Shown in pieces: positions 20,288-31,980 of a stretch of 64,000 bases of DNA. The position numbers were made by a program, and so were the translations under genes. The notes beneath the pieces are model-generated. The model saw nothing but the letters and a program-made list of their open reading frames with translations, did no database searches and was not told the DNA's origin. Numbering within the stretch: the stretch's first letter is position 1; each line of letters starts with the position of its first letter. Source of the DNA: Ryuthela nishihirai (taxonomy: Eukaryota; Arthropoda; Arachnida; Araneae; Heptathelidae); contig JAWZYU010000127.1 in the NCBI GenBank assembly GCA_038380435.1, forward strand, positions 81,001 through 145,000, in the 5' to 3' direction.

Positions 20288-20402
20288 GAAGCTGGAAATT
20301 ACATACCATTGCACTGTTTCGTTTGAGCTCAAATAACTACGTTTTATTAATTTAATTATAAAACTTTACAGGTTTTACTAACAATTGTGACACCGTGGAG
20401 AC
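20288..20402. repeat. Scrap of the X-box module
   Basis: Matches the end of the module nearest its SINE (the GTGACACCGTGGAGAC region), as in 12,150-12,260, with more divergence than the other copies. Confidence 0.65.
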
Positions 20403-20960
20403 ACCCAATTTATTGAAATTAAATCATCACGGACATGATATGTTTTATAGGATAAGGTCTGCCGCATTACTAAATACAATCTCAAAACATATGCGGTCAG
20501 AAGGAGTAAAGATGGAAGAAGCAATGGTCAAGTCGTTAGGTGTCCATGCTGCGAATATGAAATTTTGAGGTTTGAGTCACACTTCGGTCAACGTTAAGAT
20601 TTAATCCCGTTGTTCTGCGAATGAATAAGGAAACACCAATAGGTTTGCAAAGTCGCTGTGAAGTTAACTCATGGTTGACCAATGCAGGAAATAAATGCTC
20701 CGTATAAATCCCCGTCCCAAAAAATAAAAAAAATTATTTCTTATTCTACATGCGGCCCAGTTTATGTTAAATCTTAGGAACGTGAGGCCCGAACGCAACA
20801 AGATCCATGTCACATGAAAACTCGTTAAGTAGGTAATGCTGCTGTCCATAAAACTAAAAACCTTCGTTTACTTTCCCCTCAAAATTGAAGAAATTTACTA
20901 GTCAGTACATGTTCTGACAGCAAAGAATTACGAATTTCATATGAAATGGAAGCTCGTATG
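20403..20960. other. Decayed sequence with an inverted relative at 55,770-56,040
   Basis: A degenerate SINE-1 head-like stretch lies at about 20,555-20,690. The 20,700-20,960 part is repeated inverted at about 55,770-56,040, sharing blocks such as CATGTGACATGGA and GAAGTGGGTTACT-like sequence with many differences. No gene supported. Confidence 0.5.
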
Positions 20961-21022
20961 AGGATCCGTGTGTGGGAAACATCCATACCCTGTACATGTT
21001 AAACACGCTGTATGCCCTTGAT

Positions 21023-21371
21023 TGGGCTTAGTAGGTAGCGCACCAGGCTTGTAATCTGCAGTTCGCAGATTCGAGTCCCAGCTGGGTCAGCGTTGACACA
21101 TATCTGTGCACAACTGTCCGCTACTGCCCCGATGGGCTTGGAAAGGCCGTCGTCCGTCAGATGGGACGTTAAGCCGTGGCTCCGTGTCTGGGAGAGGCAT
21201 ACCCTGTGCAAGTTAAAGACACTGGATGGTCTTGACGGGAGGATACCATCTGTCTCCCAACAGGTGTTTCAGTGTGGGTCCCCTCCCCCCCAACCTTCGA
21301 GGTCCTTGAGACCTGGCCATTTAGCCCATGGTGTGAAAAATAATGCCGCTCACGGGTAAAACAACCGAACC
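21023..21371 (+). repeat. SINE family 1, diverged but nearly full
   Basis: Head with box B GATTCGAGTCCC, core AGATGGGACGTTAAGCCGTG, tail ending ACGGGTAAAACAACC. An extra core scrap from another SINE lies just before it at 20,965-21,015. Confidence 0.8.
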
Positions 21372-21489
21372 CTTGAGAGGCGGACAAGCTGGAATTGGCA
21401 TTTCGAACGTGTCGAGTGTTACCAGTATACTCTGACGATGGTCTTAAATTCGTACCTTACATATATAGTTTTTGTTCGAGATACGTAGA

Positions 21490-21623
21490 ACCAATGCAGG
21501 TTTTGTAACCAAAGGAAATTCTCCTTTATTTATTTACTAAAAATGGAATGGAACCCGGCGACCGACGTAGAATGACTTTGGCTAATATTCTAGGAGTACA
21601 GCGCTTGGGGGAAAAAAAAAAAT
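21490..21623 (-). repeat. Shared 3' flank of the 5S-derived unit
   Basis: On the minus strand, directly after the 5S copy: a run of Ts (a Pol III terminator), then about 120 bp including GCGCTGTACTCCTAGAATAT and ACGTCGGTCGCCGGGTTCC and a TTTAGTAAATAAATAAAGGA segment. The same flank follows all four 5S copies in the window, while their 5' flanks differ. Confidence 0.75.
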
Positions 21624-21741
21624 GTCAACTGCACGCGGTGTTCCCAGGTGGTCACCCTCCCAAGTACTGACCGCGCCCAAAGCTGCTTAACTTCGGGGAT
21701 CAGACGAGAACCGGTGCTTTCAGCTTGGTATGGCCGTTGAC
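21624..21741 (-). rRNA. 5S rRNA gene or near-intact copy
   Basis: 118 nt on the minus strand from GTCAACGGCCATACC to GCAGTTGAC, close to the usual 119-121 nt. Internal promoter elements are recognisable: AAGCAGCTTTGGGCGC (box A/IE region) and GGGTGACCACCTGGGAAC (box C). The ends pair as expected (GTCAAC/GTTGAC). A T-run follows. One base pattern, CTTGGGAGGGTGA in place of the usual CTTGGATGGGTGA, is shared by all four copies and could be species-specific or mark a pseudogene lineage. It stands alone, not in a 5S tandem array, so function is uncertain. Confidence 0.75.
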
Positions 21742-21898
21742 ATTCCAATTCTTTCTTATCTGCCTTATAAAGTTACTCGCATTATCAATAACGGAACAAT
21801 TCTTAAAAATCAGTTATTAAATGGCGTGGAATAGTGCTAAAGGATTTCCTTCACGATATAGTATTTCATAGATTTATATAAATAAGTAAAAAAAAATA

Positions 21899-22085
21899 AA
21901 TACCCCCTCAAGCACCTGTTTGCCACAGAGGTCTGACAGCAGCCTGTCAGTTTACATGCCATAGTAGATGCTCCGAGAGGATGGCAGGACCTCAGCCAAA
22001 AAACAACATGCACATTCATGCCTTACCAGGGACTCGAACCCAGTTCCATTGGGTCACTAGCGAAGCGCGTTACGCACTCGGTATA
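21899..22085 (-). repeat. SINE family 2, full-length, diverged
   Basis: Tail complement TACCCCCTCAAGCACCTG, body, and B box in the complement GACTCGAACC. Carries more changes than other copies. A second tail scrap lies at 22,238-22,285. Confidence 0.75.
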
Positions 22086-22389
22086 TTTAAAAAAAAAAAA
22101 ATTTTAATACTTACTGATTCGTTTTAAAATGTTTAAATTTAAACTTTTTACGGTGGTTAATATAGAATTCATATTAACATTTTTTTCGACATAATAGCGT
22201 ACAATTAAACGTAACACAGAAAAGTAATAAATAAATAAATACCCCCTCAAGCAGCTGCTTGCCACAGAGGTGTGACAGGAGCCTGATAATTATTTACATT
22301 TCATCACCCTACTTCTGCGACCCGTCCGAAGAGAGTAGACTTAATTACTTTCACAGAGCAAGTTTGTTTTTCATTTCTTTGTTTGTTTC

Positions 22390-23290
22390 AACGACCGAGA
22401 GGCCATTTCCTACAACGCCGTGGCCTACCAAACCAAAGGTTTCTGAAACTCTAAACATTTCTCAAGAATCTGCGTAAGTGAAAATATCTGATCCACACAT
22501 CCCTTACCTCTTTCTGAATCCACATTGCTCATAACGCAATTGCCTGTCAACCAGATTCTTAATTCTATTAAGCACAATCATGGAAAGAACTTTACCTGGA
22601 GCAGAGATTAGGCTGATACCCCTATAGTTATCACAAGCACTGCGATCACCTTTTTTGAAAAGAGGGATAACAATAGCTCTGGTAAAAACCTTACCATGCC
22701 TTTATCATAAAAGATATTCAGAATTTCGGTCATCCAAGTGGTAACCGAAACATTCCCAGTTCTGAGCATTTTTGTAGTAATTTCATCTATCCCTGGGGAT
22801 TTATGAAGTTTAAGCTAAGTAACCTATCATGGTAAGTTTTGGCTATCACTGGGTCTTTCAGATGCTTCAGTATTAAAAGCAATTTTTTTAACCCTAGCAC
22901 AAAACTTTTTAAGTTTAAGTTGCAAGACACTTTTAACAAGATAAAGGTCAGATCCAATTTCAGTTCCCCTATATGACCTGGTATTCCTAACAGAACTAGC
23001 CCATTTGATGTTAATTAATATATAATCAGTCATATTCTTATGCAGCCCATCGGGTGAAACCCATGTGTACTTATCTATGTCGCAGTGTTTGTAATAATTG
23101 TTAGTTATTCTGAATCCATTGAGTTTACTTACCTGCAGGAGATGCTGCCCATTGCAGCTACCTATACCAAAAGGGCCTATTACTCCTCCCCAAAGGTCAG
23201 AGTCAGTATCAACTTTGGCATTGAAGTCACCAAGAACAAGGGTAATATCTCCTTTCTTGACAGAATTCAAAATATCCTGAAGTTGTTCAT
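22390..23290 (-). pseudogene. Non-LTR retrotransposon fragment with internal deletion (endonuclease fused to RT start)
   Basis: Minus strand. The right part (23,270-22,827) encodes the later half of an AP-type endonuclease (ITLVLGDFN near residue 9, a Y-W-S-P-D-G segment, then GSDLYLV). The usual catalytic SDH motif reads SDL, so the histidine is lost. At about 22,813 it jumps to the start of the reverse transcriptase, omitting roughly 600 bp that are present between the same points at 37,165-37,740. The RT part is frameshifted. The copy ends at about 22,390, beyond the finger-to-palm start (complement of a CVDQIFSLTQI-like segment). Confidence 0.8.
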
Positions 23291-24200
23291 AAAATGCGTT
23301 TGGTTGCGTTGTTTTATCTCTGACCGGTAGTTATTTGCACACAAGGGTCTAAATGGCGACGTCATAAAGAACCAGAGGGATCAGTTTAGGTTGCGGGAAG
23401 GTGACCGAATGGAACAGCTGTTACGAGACAGATGGTAACCTCCCATCCAACGTTTTATTTAATCTGCACAGGGTATGATACATACAGAATTTGTACACTA
23501 TTTTCTTGTGGTTTTCACCAGTTTTTATTTTAACAATATAAGTTTTTACGGCATTTTGGTATTTTTACGCTTATGACATCATCTCCTTGAATTTATATAT
23601 ATAATAGAGCAGTGGTTCTGAAAACCTTTTATGCCTCACGTACCTGCTGGAAATGTGCATGTTACTGGCGTACCCGATGAATCGATAAAGAAAACTATAG
23701 TTATAAGAATGGGAATAAAATAAAACATATATATATACACACATTCTTTATTGTAAAATTTTGAATGAAAATATCATTACCAGATTTATTCCGGATATCG
23801 GAACAATCTTCCGATGTGTGTCGTTTTTAAATAGTTCCGTTTATACGAAAGTTGTTAAAGCTAAAACTAATTCGTGACGGAAATGAAAATTACGAAACGA
23901 AAGGCGTATCCGGTTGGACGATTCGAAAAGCATTGTTGTGTCATCGATTCTTTAGGATGGAAGCTGTTTTATTCGATTCTCTTTCATCGTGAAAGGTTAA
24001 TTATTTTTTTAAAAGTGTCATCGTATGATGAGAACTGTTTTCGATGCATTGTAACAGTTACTAGTGAATATAGAACTTAGTTTTCAACTGAAATAGATTT
24101 CACTGGTTATTTAGATATGGTTATTTGTGTTATTAAGAACTTTCCGGGAGTCTTCGAAAAGACACTTAGGAGTCATTTCTGCAGATAAGTTTGGTCGAAA
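23291..24200. mobile_element. SINE-1 tail and module with hAT-like terminus
   Basis: Minus-strand SINE-1 tail (about 23,295-23,480) fused directly to the retrotransposon fragment, then the AT-rich module with CAGTGGTTCTGAAAACC at about 23,610. Matches 16,445-17,300 and 58,130-59,015. Confidence 0.5.
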
Positions 24201-24506
24201 TAGGATTTCATCAATTACGAATAGTTATGGAATACAACGGACTCGTTTATGACGGCATCATACTGTTGCAAGTAACGTTCACTTCAGTGAACTCTTATTA
24301 CGACGGATGTTATGCAAATATGACTTTACAGAAACCATCGGTGTTCGCTTTTCTAACCGATATAACGATGGGGTGTTTAACGTAAAGTTTTTTTTTTTTT
24401 CAAATTAAAACCTACCAGTTTGGCTTTAAAGAAAATAAATATATAAACAATTCTTAAATATTTTTTGACTATTAACCATAAAATTACCTAGCCTTATTAA
24501 TGAACT
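24201..24506. other. AT-rich module sequence
   Basis: Includes a stretch (24,390-24,470) matching the AT-rich part of the composite module (ACCTACCAGTTTGGCTTTAAAG here). No gene seen. Confidence 0.4.
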
Positions 24507-25559
24507 GTATAAAACACAGAGATGACGTCATCAACGCGGTTTCGACTGCTTTCAGAGATAAATCGTATGGTATGCACGTATGGAAAAAGCATTTCTAATG
24601 TGTCATCAACGCCATACAAGAAAAATATAAATCGAAAGAAACATTCATATTCCAATATTCATCTCAATACATTTTTTCTCCTGAGGTCAATCGCAACACG
24701 TAGGTCAATGATCAAAAAATCGGAAACATTTCCGTAATACCTCAGTAGCAAAATAACAGACCGATCTCAAGAACTTATACAATATCATTTGCATTTCACA
24801 TCTGTAACACCTACACAAGATATCTAAATGTCGTTAAAATTACCCCACCAATCACTCTAAATCGGAATATTTATTGACATAGTCTACCTTTAGCATAAAG
24901 AGAATTTTTTTTTTGAACACTTGAAACATTGAAGAAAACGTTTATGGTGCCATGCAATTCCTTTCCTAATTTTCTATATTATTATACCATGACGTGCACA
25001 TAAGTGTTAATTTTGATTTGTCAGCCACAACAGAAATATTAATCTTGATATTATTATTCGTAAAAAAAAAGTTTTTACCGAAAATGAATTTTCAAAGCTT
25101 TAACGATGGGTAATCATATGAATGGCTGCTACGAACTAAAAAAGCCCTGCAATATCGCAGTCCATCACTAGAATCTCACCCGAAATATATTTAATACAAA
25201 AATTGTTTATACCCTCTACCTCCTTGCCACTGTGGATGGTAGTAGCGTAAGACAAATCTTCCCGTGGATTTCTCATCATACAGAAAAAATCTTTTTCGAA
25301 CTTCCAACTTTTCACTACGGCTTCGCAATGTTTCGTCTGTACCTCTACGTACCTTACACAAGCATTTTCAATTTTCTCTAGAAAATTATTTATTACGTAA
25401 CAGGTACATCGAAATATTTCACTTTTCAGATATTCGTTCCCCTAAAGTAGCAATATTATGATTTACAAAAACATTTGTAAAACTTGAATATGCATCTAAT
25501 ATACAAAATGTACTGACAACACAAGAGTACTGCGGAAGTCACCTCGCTGTTTTACCTAC
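24507..25559 (+). mobile_element. CRE-TIR element, most diverged copy
   Basis: Left end AAAACACAGAGATGACGTCA with an intact CRE; the right end has decayed to GAAGTCACCTCGCTGTTTT. The interior is alignable to other copies by eye but clearly older, with many substitutions and indels, so this may be an independent insertion rather than a recent duplicate. Confidence 0.65.
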
Positions 25560-25844
25560 TTTATTTCTAACCCTTATTCACATGCGGCACTAATTTTAGT
25601 GAATTCACTTATTTCCGATGCCTTAAAACCTTTAAAAAAAAAAAATTACAGTGCATATGAAAAAATAGATATGAAAATCTTTAACTATTAATTTTATTTT
25701 TATTAATTTAAACACATTTTTCATTATATAAATGTTACTTATCTCGTATAAAAGTGGAAGTTAAAATAGGAAAATGGCGGATTATGAGAAATAAGTCAAC
25801 TCCTAAAATTAGTGCTGCCTGTGAATACGGGTTAAATGATAAAG

Positions 25845-26922
25845 TAGGAAAAACACCGAGATGACGTCAGCAGTACTGTTTTGTTTGTGTTGCCAGCAGA
25901 TTTTGTATAATATATTACACGCAGTTAAAGTTTTAGAAATGCTTTTCTTAATCATAATAATGTTGCTTACCTAGACAGCAACCATTTATACGTTTACGAA
26001 CTGTTAAAGCTTTGGAAATTCCGGTTTTTGAAAAGTCGTTTCCGGTAAAAACTTAGGTTTTTGCGAGTAATCTCAAGATTAATATTATTTTTTTTGCCCA
26101 GAAATGAAAATTAAAAGTTATGCGCACGTCGTGGTGTAATAAGATAGAAAAATAGGAATGGATTGGCATCGCACCTAAAGGGTTTTGCCGAACGTTTGCA
26201 GTGTTTTAAAATTTACGTTTATGGTCAATAAATATTTCGTTCTAGAGTGAATGGTGGGGTAAAACTTATTTATTGAGAGATGAATTAAACAGTTGCAATT
26301 ATATTTCTATAAATAGGAATTGACTACGAAATATTTGTGTTGACACGAAATAGGGTTCCCATTAATTGTAGCTATGGAAATGAACTACGTTATTTGCGTT
26401 TTTAGGGTTAAGAACGATAGGATAATTTTACAAATGCCGAGATGGAAAATAATTATTCGGTGGAATACACTAATTATTTTATGAAGAGTAAAACTGAAAT
26501 CTAAACGTGATTTGAAGTTTCATGTCAACTTTGCGTTTAATATTTTGTTTTTTGCGTGTTAAATATTCCAGCGTTCGTGATTTATATATTACGGCAACCA
26601 ACGTTTTTATATTCGATATTACACGTAGGTCGTACAGATGTGAGCGATATCTAATGCAAATGACATCGAATAAGATATTTTGCTACTAAGGTATTATGCC
26701 AATGTCACCTTTCATTTCGTCCATCAGATAGGTATTGTGAGTGACTTCAGGAGAAAATATGATTTGGAAAATGTATTGAACTGAATAATCAACTGTGATT
26801 TCACAATATAGTTTTGTTGTATGGCTTTCACGAGACGCTGATAATGCTTGTCCTCTTCACATTATAGAAATTATGCTGTAAAGTAACCGCGTTGCTGATG
26901 TCATCTCTGTGTTTTCTCCAAT
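25845..26922 (-). mobile_element. CRE-TIR element, inverted partner of 13,687-14,763
   Basis: Same internal deletion and nearly identical sequence to 13,687-14,763 in reverse. Ends TAGGAAAAACACCGAGATGA and TGATGTCATCTCTGTGTTTT; again one intact and one mutated CRE. Confidence 0.7.
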
Positions 26923-26934
26923 TTCTTATTATTA

Positions 26935-27070
26935 AGGCGCAGCCCCGGGTAACGCATGGATGTTCGTGTTGTTTCTGCTGAGGTCCTGCCATCCTCTCAG
27001 ATCTACTGTGGCATATAAACTGACAAGCTCCCGTCAGACCTCTGTGGCAAGCAGCTGCTTGAGGGGGTAT
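26935..27070 (+). repeat. SINE family 2, head truncated
   Basis: Inverted partner of 13,540-13,675; ends GCAGCTGCTTGAGGGGGTA. Confidence 0.8.
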
Positions 27071-27237
27071 TTATTATTATATTTATTATTTACACATATT
27101 TTAGTTTGCTTATTTATGGCAATACGTAGCTCTTACACGGTACACGTGGGATATTTTATCCTTTAACAAGTCTAGGCAGGGAAAGTTTTCGTTATTCGAT
27201 TAACTTTGGTTATTTGATGGCGATCCCCACTGCTACG

Positions 27238-27625
27238 TTATGTTGGGTTGTTTTACCTCTGAGCGGCACTTTTTTGCACACCATGGGCTAAATGGCCAGG
27301 TCACATGGACCCCAAAGGCTCGGAGAAGGTTGGGGGAGGGGACCCACTGGAACAGCTGTTGGGAGAGAGATGGTAGCCTCCCGTCAAGGCCATCCAGCGT
27401 GTTCTTTAACGTGCGCAGGGTATGGCTCTCCCGCACACGGGGCCACGGCTTAACGTCCCATCCGACGGACGGCGGCATTTCCAAGCCCATCGGTGTCCCC
27501 TACTGACCGTGGGCAAGGCGGGGAATTTTGCGGAGATAAATCTCAACGCTGACCCAGCTGGGACTCGAACCTGGGAACTACAGATTACGAGCCTGCCGCG
27601 CTACCGACTGAGCCACCCACGCCCC
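27238..27625 (-). repeat. SINE family 1, full-length
   Basis: Inverted partner of 12,981-13,372; intact boxes and core. The 149-codon plus-strand frame crossing it is a SINE shadow. Confidence 0.9.
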
Positions 27626-27959
27626 ACGTTATGTTGGATAATATTCGTTCCTGTAATATTCACTAAATGGCTTCGGCCAGGTACGAGAAATGGTGAGAAA
27701 GGAAGCTTAAAGAAACAGAACTTTGTTGCGGATATGGAGAGGTGTCACTTCCTTCGAAGTCGGAAAACAATTAAATCAACAATGTTATTTTCAGACGTCA
27801 GCAAAGAATTATTACGATTACTTTCAAACAGTATACAGTTAATGAAATCTGTTGAAGTGAAACGTACGTAGTACCGTCGACATTTTTCAGTTTTCTTCTA
27901 GGCGCGCTGGCAACGTGCATGGCGCTAATGAAAAAACAAAAAGGCGATGCAGAAGGCAG

Positions 27960-28340
27960 GCAAAAGACCTGCCTACCTCTGAACGGCACTTTTTTGCACA
28001 CCATGGGCCAAATGGCCAGGTCACATGGACCCCGAAGGGTGAGAGAAGGTTGGGGGAGGGGACTCACTTGAACAGCTGTTGTGAGACAGATGGTAGCCTC
28101 CCGTCAAGGCCATCCAGCGTGTTCTTTAACGTGCACAGGGTATGTCTCTCCCGCACACGGTTTAACGTCCAATACGACGGACGGCGCCCTTTCCAAGCCC
28201 ATCGGTGTCCCCTACTGACAGTGGGCAGGGCAGGGAATTTTGCGGAGAAAAATCTGAACGCTGAACCAGCTGGGAGTCGAACCTGGGAACTACAGATTAC
28301 GAGCCTGGCGCGCTACCGACTGAGCCACCCCGCCCCCGTC
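27960..28340 (-). repeat. SINE family 1, near full-length
   Basis: Inverted partner of 12,261-12,640 with a short deletion in the core (about 28,150-28,165). Confidence 0.85.
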
Positions 28341-29640
28341 TCCACGGTGTCAGATTGTTAATAAAACCAGTGAAGTTTGATAATTAAATTAATCAATCCC
28401 AGTTATTTAAGCTGAAACGTTATAGTGGAATTGTATGTAATTTCCGGCTTTGATATTAAATTGCATTCGCATATTTTAAATATTAACGTTTCTGAAATAT
28501 TATAATATTACTATTAATCCTTCCTAAATGTAGTTCGATTCTTGTTTAGGTAAAATTTACGTGGTCTATGAACTTTATTCTAAATATACGTAATAAAATA
28601 TATTATGGAAAAGAAGAAATGAATTGAGAGTAAAATTTGACACTGAAGTGAAAGCGAATACATGGTTGCTATCGTAACTAAGGGCGCCACGTGTGAAGCT
28701 ATCTAGGTGCACGTGCCATTGTAACATATTTGACCAATCGTAGAAGAGGAACACGAAGAACCGTTGGGAAAGGCGGGAAGCAGGAAATATTTCATTAGAA
28801 ACAAAATTAACGCCACCTAGAGGAATTTATTTCATTTAGCAATAATTGTATGTGTTTAAGTACATAAGTTATATTTATGCATTCATGTTTCAAAACTTTA
28901 ATGAACACTATTTGAATATTACCACATATAGTATGCTGGAATATAAATTTAGGACACCTTTTTGGGTGAGGGGAAATGTGAATTTTTTTTTTTGTTACGG
29001 TTCAACTTATTTGGACTTCCGACCTGAAATTTCGCACTGCAAACTGGACCTTAACCTGAAACTTTCTGTGAAAATTTCGAGCGTGTACATTGATTTCCCC
29101 GATGAGTTATGACTGCCAGAGACAGGTAGTAAATGCCACTCCGCAACTCGCTAAGTTATGACGCTGTATTCCGTATCATCTCATTGGGATAAAATTTACG
29201 AACAATAATAGGTTTTAAAACACAAAAAAATACCTTTGATAATTAAGAGACATTAGGAAAACTATTTTATTTTACTACTTCAACTGATGCAGTATTTAAT
29301 TAGTAACGCAAGTTCGGATGTTTAATAGCAGCGAAATCTGTTTATTTAGTCTGAAACCCTAAAAGAAACAAGTTTAAAGGAAGGGAGAATGGAATAATCT
29401 ACCTTTCATTGGGCACAGCGATAAATATGTTTCGGTTTCCATTTCTATTTAAGTACGGAACTCATAAAGAATCCTCAGCGTTGAGATTTATCTCCGCAAA
29501 ACTCCCCGCCCTTCCCACGGTCAGTACTGGACACCGATAGGCTTGGAATACATTATTCACAATATAAAATTATCCATAACAGCAACATAATTTTAACGAA
29601 TTTCTGTATTACAGACTACACAGGGATTAAGTGCTTAGCC
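28341..29640 (+). repeat. CCAAT/X-box module, first copy of the tandem block
   Basis: GTTGCTATCGTAAC at 28,665-28,678, E-boxes near 28,690 and 28,710, CCAAT at 28,733-28,737, then an 88-codon frame (28,846-29,112). A SINE-1 scrap lies at 29,477-29,550. Nearly identical to 41,985-43,290. Confidence 0.65.
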
Positions 29641-30420
29641 GAGGAGTGATTTCATACCCTAAACATTTAACCTCTAATGATTATTTTATTTCCTAATCCA
29701 AAGAGGCTTAACGTGTTAGGGAAAAGAGTGAAAATATCTTCATAAATATAATAAAGGAATAAAAAAACACCCCCTCAAGCAGCTGCTTGCAACAGCGATC
29801 TAACAGGAGCCTGTCAGTTTCCCCGCCATAGTCGAAGGTCTGTGAGGGTGGTGACCCCTTTAATTACTTTAATACGCCATATATTAGATATGCGTTTGGT
29901 TGGGTTGTTTCATCTCTGAACGGTAGTTATTTGCACACAAGGGTCTAAATGGCGACGTCATAAAGAACCAGAGGGATCAGTTTAGGTTGCGGGAAGGTGA
30001 CGGAATGTTATGAGACAGATGAAAAAATAGGAGATTGGTTCCAGACGTGAAAAAAAACAACATACCCCCTCAAGAAGCTGCTTCCCACAGAGATCTGACA
30101 GGAAGCTGTCACTTTACATACCATAATAGAAAGTCTGTGAGGATGACAGGTCCTCAGCACAAAAACGACACGTACGTCCATGCCTTACCCGGGACTCGAA
30201 CCCAGGTCCCTTAGACGTGAAAACCGAATACAAATGAGTTGTTTTCAAACAAGTGATATCAAAATCTTGAAGTCTTTATTTCATTTTTATTAATTTTAAG
30301 ACATTTTTAATTTCATAAACTTAGTAGTTTTCAAATTAAAACCAACCGGTTTGGTTTTAAAGAAAAGAAATATATAAAGAATTCTTCAATATTTTTTGGG
30401 TTTTTTTTATCTTTGTAGTT
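29640..30420. repeat. Composite SINE module, direct copy
   Basis: SINE-2 fragment (29,767-29,860, minus), SINE-1 tail (29,885-30,025, minus), SINE-2 (30,062-30,215, minus) and the AT-rich end. Same order as 4,640-5,410. Confidence 0.8.
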
Positions 30421-30421
30421 T

Positions 30422-30803
30422 TTTTTTTAACTCAGTCGGTAGCGCGCTAGGCTCGTAGTCTGTAGTTCCCAGGTTCGAGTCCAAGCTGGGTCAGCGTTGA
30501 GATTTATCTCCGCAAAATTCCCCGCCCTGCTCACGGTCAGTAGGGGACACCGGTGGTCTTGGAAAGGATGCCGTCCGTCGGATGGGGCGTTAAGCATTGG
30601 CCCCGTGTGTGGGAGAGCCATATCTTGTGCACGTTAAAGAACACGCTGGATGGCCTTGACGGAAGGCTACCATCTGTCTCCCAACAGCTGTTCCAGTGGG
30701 TCCCCTCCGCCAACCTTCTCTGAGCCTTCGGGGCCCATGTGACCTGGCCATTTAGCCCATGGTGTGCAAAAAAGTGCCGCTCAGAAGTAAAACAACCCAA
30801 CCT
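30422..30803 (+). repeat. SINE family 1, near full-length
   Basis: Head ACTCAGTCGGTAGCGCGC, B box GGTTCGAGTCC, core GATGGGGCGTTAAGC, tail ending AAGTAAAACAACCCAACC. Direct partner at 44,070-44,428. Confidence 0.85.
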
Positions 30804-31241
30804 ATTAGATTATCTAAATATTGTTTCAGGATGTTTCTGAAGGGTAAAATAATTCATTTATACTACAGAAAATAAATGATCTAAATAAATGCACCAAATT
30901 CTGTTTTAAATTTTTAAACGGTAAATAGGTTCCGGAAAAAAACGTGTAAAAAAAAAATTCTAAAACAAAACACAGTGCATATGAAAAAATAGAAGATTGG
31001 TTCCAGACGTGAAAAAAAAAAACATACCCCCTCAAGCAGTTGCTTGCCACAGAGATCTGATAGGAACCTGTCAGTTTATATGCAAGTGTTAGTTTAATTA
31101 TCTTTATAACTTTAAACACATGAGAGACCAAGACTAACGTATATTGCAGATAAAAATGAGGGGAATTCCCAGAACTCAAAGTTACCATTTTTTCTAAATG
31201 GTTTCGTAGTTTTTCGATCAAATGGAAAATAAAATGCATTA
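30804..31241. other. AT-rich spacer with SINE-2 tail scrap
   Basis: Contains a minus-strand SINE-2 tail at 31,023-31,085; otherwise unrecognised. The 160-codon minus frame 31,308-30,826 crosses this spacer and a SINE and has no family resemblance. Direct partner at 44,429-44,885, which carries a small tandem duplication near 44,830-44,880. Confidence 0.5.
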
Positions 31242-31980
31242 AAATGTTGAGTTGTTTTACCTCTGAGCGGCTCTTTCTTACACACCATGGGCTAAATGGC
31301 CATGCCACATGGACCCCGAAGGCTCAGAGAAGGTTGGGGGATGGGACCCACTTGAATAGCTGTTGTGAGACAGATGGTAGTCTCCCGTGAAGGCCATCCA
31401 GTGTGTTCTTTAAAGTACACAGGGTATGGTACTTTTTTGAAAACCATGGGCTAAATGGCCATGCCACATGGATCCCGAAGGCTCAGAGAAGGTTGGTGGA
31501 GGGTCCTCACTGGAACAGCTGTTGGGAGACAGATGGTAGCCTCCCGTCAAGGACATCCAGCGTGTTCTTTAACGTAAACAGGGTATGGTACATTTTTGCA
31601 AACCATGGGCTAAATGGCCAGGTCACATGGACCCCGAAGGCTCAGAGAAAGTTGGGGGAGGCTAAACAGCTGTTGTGAGACAGATGATAGCCTCCCGTCA
31701 AGGCCACCCAGCGTGTTCTTTAACGTAAACAGGGTATGGTACTTTTTTTGCAAACCATGGGTTAAATGGCCATGCCACATGGACCCCGAAGGCTCAGAGA
31801 AGGTTGGGGGAGGGTCCTCACTGGAACAGCTGTTGGGAGACAGATCATAGGCTCCCGGCAAAGCCATGCAACGTGTTCTTTAACGTGCACAGTGTATGGC
31901 TTTTCCGCACACGGGGACACGGCCTAAGATCCCATCCGACGGATGGTGACACGGCCTAAGATCCATCCGACGGCCTTTCC
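31242..31980 (-). repeat. Tandem array of SINE-1 tails, second family of arrays
   Basis: Four units of about 160 bp, each with CCATGGGCTAAATGGCCATG (or a variant), AGGCTCAGAGAAGGTTGGGG and TCCCGTCAAGGCCATCCAG, starting at about 31,270, 31,440, 31,600 and 31,757. The last is joined to a decayed core with a duplicated ACACGGCCTAAGATCC block. The junction motif (AGGGTATGGTACTTTTTTG) differs from that in the 9,276 array, so the two arrays arose separately. Direct partner at 44,885-45,625. Confidence 0.85.

Noticed and set aside
28846..29112. The 88-codon frame as a confident gene
   Set aside because: Kept in three copies, but these are near-identical recent duplicates, and the frame includes a homopolymer-coded Phe run; retained only as a low-confidence feature.
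30826..31308. 160-codon minus-strand frame
   Set aside because: Spans a SINE tail and an AT-rich spacer with a SINE-2 scrap; its direct partner region is broken up, so no selection on the frame.
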